Shown here one piece after another: positions 47,901 through 56,900 of a stretch of DNA of 64,000 nucleotides. The translations under genes and the position numbers were made by a program. The stretch spans positions 1,612,001 through 1,676,000 of the forward strand of contig NC_061804.1 in NCBI RefSeq assembly GCF_021462225.1, written 5' to 3'. Source of the DNA: Girardinichthys multiradiatus (Eukaryota; Chordata; Actinopteri; Cyprinodontiformes; Goodeidae). Each line of letters starts with the position of its first letter. Position 1 is the first letter of the stretch. The notes below the pieces were generated by a model, which searched no databases, was not told where the DNA came from, and worked only from the letters and a program-made list of their open reading frames with translations.

Positions 47901-50900
47901 TGGAGGTTATGTGGACAGAGGAATATAGAATATTGGTAATAGAGTCTAGAGGTCCTAGACTATGAGATACCCAAGACAGACGTGGTTTTATATCTGGGAA
48001 TCTGATGGAGGAAAACACACGGAGCCCAGATAGATACTTAATTAAGGCGCTGCTAGCAGCCAGCAAAAAACTATAACAAGGAAGTGGCTCAGAGCTGATC
48101 CTCCTACAGAGGAGCAATGGCTGAAGACAGTGAAGGAAATATTCGACATGGACAAATTCACATTTGTACTCAGGATACAGGATGGAAAGTCTGAAGCAAA
48201 ATGGGACAAATGGATTGAATATAAAAAGGGGGGATTGACACCACAGATTAGCTGATGGGAGAATTAGTCTGAGATCTTGGTGATATCCCATTCATCTCTA
48301 ATGGAAGGACCCCCATGTCACTACGTCGACTTGCATTTTATGTTTTGTTTTAAATGCGTTTGTTTTTCTCTATGTTTTACTCATATAATACTGTTTCTTG
48401 TTTTCTTGTAAAAACTTTTTCCTTAATAAAATTTAAGTGTCAAAAAAAAAAAAGAAATTAGTGCTGCTGCAGGTGTTCTGCATCATCACCCCAACGCCTC
48501 CGGCAAGCCCACCACTCGATTCCCCACATCGACACTAGGTGGTCCTGTAAGCGAGTTCCAGATTACTTTCAGTTTGGCTACAGTGAGGAGGCTTCAAAAT
48601 TCATCCAGAGCCCGACCTTCCTGATGGAAGCTGTAGTCCTCCTGTTTGCTGTTGAAGGATTAATGAATCCCCACTATAGTATTTTGAAAATGTCTTTTGA
48701 AATTATTAGAATTAACAACTTCTACAGACTGTCATGGAGGGTCATTCACAAGTTTGACACATCCAATAAATTTCATTCAACTTCACGATTGTGTCCCACT
48801 TGTTGTTGATTCTTCACAAAAAATTAGAATTTTATATCTTTATGTTTGAAGCCTGAAATGTGGCAAGAGGTTGAAAAGTTCAAGGGGGCTGAATACTTTC
48901 ACAAGGCGCTGTATTTATTATTTACTGAACAGCAAACTGTGCACACATATGGAATAAATTCACAACTTCTTAAAATATAAGAATTTATTTACAGAAACAA
49001 TTCAACTCCAATTTAAACATACAGGTCCTTCTCAAAATATTAGCATATTGTGATAAAGTTCATTATTTTCCATAATATCATGATGGAAATTTAACATTCA
49101 TATATTTTAGATTCATTGCACACTAACTGAAATATTTCAGGTCTTTTATTGTCTTAACACGGATGATTTTGGCATACAGCTCATGAAAACCCAAAATTCC
49201 TATCTCACAAAATTAGCATATCATTAAAAGGGTCTCTAAACGAGCTATGAACCTAATCATCTGAATCAACGAGTTAACTCTAAACACCTGCAAAAGATTC
49301 CTGAGGCCTTTAAAACTCCCAGCCTGGTTCATCACTCAAAACCCCAATCATGGGTAAGACTGCCGACCTGACTGCTGTCCAGAAGGCCACTATTGACACC
49401 CTCAAGCAAGAGGGTAAGACACTGAAAGACATTTCTGAACGAATAGGCTGTTCCCAGAGTGCTGTATCAAGGCACCTCAGTGGGAAGTCTGTGGGAAGGA
49501 AAAAGTGTGGCAGAAAACGCTGCACAACGAGAAGAGGTGACCGGACCCTGAGGAAGATTGTGGAGAAGGGCCGATTCCAGACCTTGGGGGACCTGCGGAA
49601 GCAGTGGACTGAGTCTGGAGTAGAAACATCCAGAGCCACCGTGCACAGGCGTGTACAGGAAATGGGCTACAGGTGCCGCATTCCCCAGGTCAAGCCACTT
49701 TTGAACCAGAAAAAGCGGCAGAAGCGCCTGACCTGGACTACAGAGAAGCAGCACTGGACTGTTGCTCAGTGGTCCAAAGTACTTTTTTCGGATGAAAGCA
49801 AATTCTGCATGTCATTCGGAAATCAAGGTGCCAGAGTCTGGAGGAAGACTGGGGAGAAGGAAATGCCAAAATGCCAGAAGTCCAGTGTCAAGTACCCACA
49901 GTCAGTGATGGTCTGGGGTGCCGTGTCAGCTGCTGGTGTTGGTCCACTGTGTTTTATCAAGGGCAGGGTCAATGCAGCTAGCTATCAGGAGATTTTGGAG
50001 CACTTCATGCTTCCATCTGCTGAAAAGCTTTATGGAGATGAAGATTTCATTTTTCAGCACGACCTGGCACCTGCTCACAGTGCCAAAACCACTGGTAAAT
50101 GGTTTACTGACCATGGTATCACTGTGCTCAATTGGCCTGCCAACTCTCCTGACCTGAACCTCATAGAGAATCTGTGGGATATTGTGAAGAGAACGTTGAG
50201 AGACTCAAGACCCAACACTCTGGATGAGCTAAAGGCCGCTATCGAAACATCCTGGGCCTCCATAAGACCTCAGCAGTGCCACAGGCTGATTGCCTCCATG
50301 CCACGCCGCATTGAAGCAGTCATTTCTGCAAAAGGATTCCCGACCAAGTATTGAGTGCATAACTGTACATGATTATTTGAAGGTTGACGTTTTTTGTATT
50401 AAAAACACTTTTCTTTTATTGGTTGGATGAAATATGCTAATTTTGTGAGATAGGAATTTTGGGTTTTCATGAGCTGTATGCCAAAATCATCCGTATTAAG
50501 ACAATAAAAGACCTGAAATATTTCAGTTAGTGTGCAATGAATCTAAAATATATTAATGTTAAATTTTCATCATGACATTATGGAAAATAATTAACTTTAT
50601 CACAATATGCTAATATTTTGAGAAGGACCTGTATGTCAACCAACAAACTCTTTACTAGGTTAGAAACAATTCAACTACAACAACCAAGCAAAATGAACGA
50701 GTAAAGAAAAACTTGGGACGAACTATGAAGGAACAAGAAAACCAATAAAAACCATAACCAATAAAATGATGCAATATTACCATTCAGTGTTATCTATGTT
50801 TGAGAACCAAGGTTTATCTTGAGGAATTTGGATTGAGAACAAATCAGGTTTGGAACAAAAGCAAATCTATAGATAAAACATAATTTTAAGGTTCCGATAC

Positions 50901-53900
50901 CTTCTTCTTTATCCAAAGAAATGTGAGCAGTATTTATGACCACTACTTCCTTTTGTTGCTTTCCAGAGTTTTGTTTCAGAACTATCCTTAGCAGGGTTGT
51001 GTAGGTTAAGTCTTATTAATATCATAGGATCCTTTCCTGCAACATTTACTCCCATTACTACATAAAACCCATGTTTAATATCACTTAGCCTCATATTTGC
51101 TGGCATTATACAGATTGTTATAGAGAGCAGTTATAGTTAACAACAAATGGTTTCTATCCTGGAAGTTCCTGAAACCAGTTGGCCTCTAGTGAAGCTCATT
51201 TTCTCTTTTAACATTTTTTCATATCTATCTCGAGTGTTGGTATATCCCCCTGGGGCAGTATTCCACGAATAAGGGAGGGATAACTATAATTATGCCAATT
51301 ATGCAAAGACAGGTCAGAGCATGCCAGGGGAAAGGCCCCATATGGGCCATTTCACAAGTTTTAACTTAACTAAAAGAATTGTCTAAAAACTGAATCGCTT
51401 AACTTATAATATTTCTATCAGTTATGATTTTATTTGAATTTATTTATTTTTATTCCTCCCTTTCACTCACTTTTTCTCCTATGTCCCTCAGGTGCTTTCT
51501 GACTTCTCTGAGGTTTCTTTCAGTAGGTGGTTCCCCTTTTCTCCACTGTGATTTGTTCCAGGGTTTACTGACCTTTTGTTGTTCTTCATCCAACCACACT
51601 TTCAGACTGTAAGTGGTTGAACTTACCACTTTAAAGGGTCCAATCCACCTTGGCTCGTTCCAGGTTCTGTGGAACACTTTTCTGTACACCCACTCTCCTT
51701 CAGCAATCTGCTCCGGCTCTGGTCCTGCTGGATCTACGGTTAGTACTTCCTGTACGTTGTGAGACAGAAATTTTACAGCAGACAGCAATTTCTTTAAATA
51801 ATCATCAAATTCCTCCCTTTGCGAGCCCAGTCTGGACTCGCAACCACTGCTCAGCCGAGCAGTTAGAGGACAGGGCATTTTCCTTGCTGTCAGTAGCTCT
51901 TGTGGGGTCAACCCCATTTGTTCATGTGGTGAAGAGCTGAGGGTAAACATCACCAGGGGAAGTGCATCCAGCCAGTTCAGATTTGTGTCAGCACATACTT
52001 TTGCAAGCTGCTGTTTGATAGTTGAGTTAAATCTTTCCACCGAACCCTGAGATGCGGGGTGGTACGCAGAACCACATTTGTGCTGTTTCAGTGTCAGTAA
52101 GTAGGAGGATTTGCTGCTCTGACTTTTGAAGGGCCACTGTTGCAGGGCAGGACTGTTTACTGCACACATCTACCTGTTCTTCCCTTCCTTCCTCAGTATC
52201 ACTCCAAACGTCTGATGATGCTGCACCACTCCTACCATGTGTTCCTTTTAGGAATGCAGTTTAACTACTACATTTAACTGTGCATGCAAGGGTTCTATCA
52301 TACGAGACATCTGCTCAACTTGCTGATCCTTTTCCTGTCTTTATTTTTTCAACTTCAGTATCTTCTACTACACCTTCAATTCTAACGTTTCCTGTTAAGA
52401 CAGGAAACTGTTGTTCATTTTCTTTTAACATTTTTGCATTTTCAACTTTATGGGGTTTCATTAGTGCCAAAAATATGTTTGTGTCTATGTAAGCTGTATA
52501 TGTTAGTTGCTTATGTTAGTCCCAGCCCCCCCGCCAATTTTGATACTTTTATTTAGTAAAGCTACTTTAGATATTTATGGGACTTTTATTTTTTAACCAC
52601 ATTGTGTCTAGCAATCTTAAATGAAAATCCATGTTCTACATCAGAGATCTTCATCATGGAGGTGACACCATATCCACCATATCTGTACTTCTGCAACCCC
52701 ACACTGGAATAAAATAAAAACAGTTGTGGAAAGTCACTATAGGCTTCATTTGTAAGAATATGTTCCTTAAAATAATTAAATAAATCCACCATAAAAACTG
52801 CTCACAAATTGCAAACATTTTGCAACCATTACTGACAATTATGAAATTAACTCTTTTTCTATTTTATCTGAAAATTGTTATTGTGAGTGTTAATTGTCGG
52901 GGGTTGGGACTAACATAAGCACCCAACATGTACACTGCTCCAAAAAATAAAGGGAACACTCATATAACATCCTAGATCTGAATGAATGAAATATTCTCAT
53001 TGAATACTTTGTTCTGTACAAAGTTGAATCTGCTGACAACAAAATCACACAAAAATCATCAATGGAAATCAAATTTATTAACCAATGGAGGCCTGGATTT
53101 AGAGTCACACACAAAATTAAAGTGGAAAAACACACTACAGGCTGATCCAACTTTGATGTAATGTCCTTAAAACAAGTTAAAATGAGGCTCAGTATTGTGT
53201 GTGGCCTCCACGTGTCTGTATGACCTCCCTACAACGCCTGGAGATGCTCCTGATGAGACGGTGGATGGTCTCCTGAGGGATCTCCTCCCAGACCTGGACT
53301 AAAGCATCCACCAACTCCTGGACAGTCTGTGGTGCAACGTGACGTTGGTGGATGGAGCGAGACATGATGTCCCAGATGTGCTCAATCGGATTCAGGTCTG
53401 GGGAACGGGCGGGCCAGTCCATAGCTTCAATGTCTTCATCTTGCAGGAACTGCTGACACACTCCAGCCACATGAGGTCTAGCATTGTCCTGCATTAGGAG
53501 GAACCCAGGGCCAACCGCACCAGCATATGGTCTCACAAGGGGTCTGAGGATCTCATCTCGGTACCTAATGGCAGTCAGGCTACCTCTGGTGAGCTCATGG
53601 AGAAAGAAATGCCACCCCACACCATTACTGACCCACTGCCAAACCGGTCATGCTGAAGGATGTTGCAGGCAGCAGATCTCTCTCCATGGTGTCTCCAGAC
53701 TCTGTCACGTCTGTCACATGTGCTCAGTGTGAACCTGCTTTCATTTGTGAAGACCACAGGGCACCAGTGGTGAATTTGCCAATCCTGGTGTTCTCTGGCA
53801 AATGCCAAGCGTCCTGCACGGTGTTGGGCTGTGAGCACAACCCCCATTTGTGGACGTCGGGCCCTCATACCATCCTCATGAAGTCGGTTTCTAACCGTTT

Positions 53901-56900
53901 GTGCAGACACATGCACATTTGTGGCCTGCTGGAAGTCATTTTGCAGGGCTCTGGCAGTGCTCCTCCTGTTCCTCCTTGCATAAAGGTGGAGGTAGCGGTC
54001 CTGCTGCTGGGTTGTTGCCCTCCTACGGCCTCCTCCACGTCTCCTGGTGTACTGGCCTGTCTCCTGGTAGCACCTCCAGGTTCTGGACACTACGCTGACA
54101 GACACAGCAAACCTTCTTGCCACAGCTCGTATTGATGTGCCATCCTGGATGAGCTGCACTACCTGAACCACTTGTGTGGGTTGTAGAGTCCGTCTCATGC
54201 TACCACGAGTGTGAAAGCACCACCAACATTCAAAAGTGACCAAAACATCAGCCAGAAAGCATCGGTACTGAGAAGTGGTCTGTGGTCCCCACCTGTAGAA
54301 ACACTCCTTTATTGAGTGTCTTGCTAATCACCAAAGATTTCATCCTGTTGTCTTTTTCATTTGAACAACAAGATGTGAAACTGATTGTCAATCAGTGTTG
54401 CTTCCTAAGTGGACAGTTTGATTTCACAGAAGTTTGATTTACTTGGAGTTATATTGTGTTGTTTAAGTGTTCCTTTTATTTTTTTCAGCAGTGTACATCT
54501 AACATAGACACACAGACATATTTTTGACACTAATGGAACCCCATACACATATGATGGAGGAATGCTAAGGGGGAGAGCTGTTGTCTCCATGTCTTTGTAG
54601 AACAGGAAGCTGCGAATCACAAAAAGATGCAGATTTGACAGCAGCCTGAAACTGGGGGCTTGTGCCCACTTTTCTTTTCTGGGCAGGGGTTTGCTTAAAA
54701 CAGTTTTTGAAATGGAGGCATGTCAACTTATACTGGTCATTTTGTTTCAATTCCTGCTTCCTGTTTTTTATTTAGACAAGTTCCCTGAAACAGCTTTTAT
54801 TGCCCGTGCTGCACTAATTCTTTGCCGTAACATGTTTAAATAAACCTGTCTCTGAATAGAGGAGGGGGGAGGCCCCTCCAAATCACCAAATACTCTTTCA
54901 GCATGCATGTCTTCACACCAGCTTTAAAAGAATCCAAATGGAGTTTAAACGAAAATTCAATATGGAAGACTCACCACTCACTCCACTCTGGCTGCTCCAA
55001 TCAACGGCAGGTCTGTACTTCTCCTCAGCCAATCATCTCCCAGGGCATCACTTTTAAAAACCTTCTGCATTGAAGACACCGCTCTTCTGCTGAGCTTCGA
55101 CCCTCCTCCACCCCTTCTCCACCATGGCTCCCAACTCCTTCCAAATATACCAAGGCCTACGCCACCACCAGGATCGGGACGTATCTAATCGTAATCCTAA
55201 GATGTTTATTCAAACCCACCTCATCCTCAGCGTTTACGTCTTCCTCCGAGGTCCGAGTGCAAAATAAATAATATTTAATTAATAAACTCTTTAACCATCA
55301 TCTTGTTGTTTTTCCATTATGTGAGTCTTTCCAATTGAATTGTTGTTTAGTTGTTCAGCCTGGATTTCAATTTATGATCCTTTGTCTGCCTCTTTAAAAA
55401 AAAAAACAAGGGAGTCTTCAGGAAAAAGGTCTTTATCAGACTCATTCATACTCACACCAAGATTCACAAAGCTTGACCTTTTGTCAAAAATCAATTCAGA
55501 ACATTTTCACTCCACCAATCCATCACTAAAGTTTGTCAACCTCTTTCACACGGTAGATTCACAGAAGAAATACCATTAACTTTACACAGGAATTCTAGGT
55601 CACAAAATCAAATTCAACATCAAATTATGGCCCACCATGGACCCAAACCATCAGACGGGACTATTTTTTGCCTGGCCTGAGCAAGGCGCCTCTGAAGTTT
55701 AGTTTAGTTTAGTTTAAGTTAAACTATTAACCTAAACTATCAACCGATCTGCAATGAGTTTGTATTTTTATCTCAAATTTTTATTTCCTGTTTTAAGAGC
55801 CACAAACTAGTTTTGTGACCTATTTTCTCTTACTCTTTTATCTCATTTCTCTGTCTCTTTTCTCTATTTCATCTCTTTCATCTTCATTATTAATAATGGA
55901 CAAGAAAACTGTCTCTGCAATCAAATTAAGAGAAAAATGGAAAACCCAGATAAGGATACTAGGGTCGACCTTGACAGGGAAACGTCTGCTAACTTTTAAA
56001 AGCTGCTCAACTGATTGTGGTGCACTTGACCACTGTGAAGGTCGGCCCCAGTTTCACCTCAACAGGAGTCCTCTGTATAACGATCCTGATCCTGTTCTGG
56101 AAACCTGAATCTCGGTGGGACCTCCGATTTGTCTCACCCCTTTTGGCTGGCGGTGCAAAACCAAGTTCTTTGGTCCTGTCACAATTTTTTTCATCAATTT
56201 CTTTACACCGTGGACTTCACCTACAACAAGGACAGCTTTCATCTCCAGAAACTCTCTGACGACTCAGCCATTGTGGGCTGTGTGTCTGAGGGGAACGAGC
56301 CGGTACCAGTCAGTCATCGTAGACTTTGTGGACTGGTGTGAGTGCAACCGCCTGTGCCTGAACACCAGTAAGACGAAGAACATGGTGATCAACTTCAGGA
56401 GGACACCACTTCACTCACTAGTGAAAGTCCAGGGGGAGGACAGTGAGTCAGTGGACAGTTTTAAGTACATCAATAATAAACTGAACTGGTCCCATAACAC
56501 CAACACCCAGTACAAGAAGGACCAGAGTCGCCTCAATTTTCTGAGAAAACTGAGCTCCTTCAGAGCGTGCAGGCCTTTGCTCAGGACTTTTTATGACTCT
56601 ATGGTAACCTCTGCTATCCTCTACTACTGTCGTCTGCTGGGCCCCAGGCCGGGGCCCTGCAAATCATATTATAATATTGATTTAAACATTGTTAATATGT
56701 TATTGTTCAAGTCATCTATTTATTCATAAATTAAAAAAATGATCTTTGGTATTCATTTTGTTTTATTTACAGTGTTATGTTTTTTCATATATCTATGAAC
56801 ATAAAAATTATTTTGCACATTTTAAATGACTGATTAATGAACAAAGATGAAATGAAAAAATAATGAAACAAGAACATTTTGAACAAACTTAGATTGTAAG

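Larger units (their letters stand above)
38948..48449 (+). mobile_element. L1-clade retrotransposon with 11-bp target duplication, carrying two later insertions
   Basis: AAAAGAAATTA precedes the element (38937-38947) and follows its poly(A) tail (48450-48460), a target-site duplication typical of L1. Inside are a decayed ORF1 (about 39,195-39,800) and ORF2 (endonuclease about 41,650-42,480, reverse transcriptase about 45,830-47,700). The 3' end has AATAAAATTTAAG and a 12-A tail. A Tc1 element (40029-41638) and an L2 element (about 42487-45826, minus) interrupt it. Without these the element is about 4.5 kb, near full length for this fish clade. All frames are broken, so it is inactive. Confidence 0.85.
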
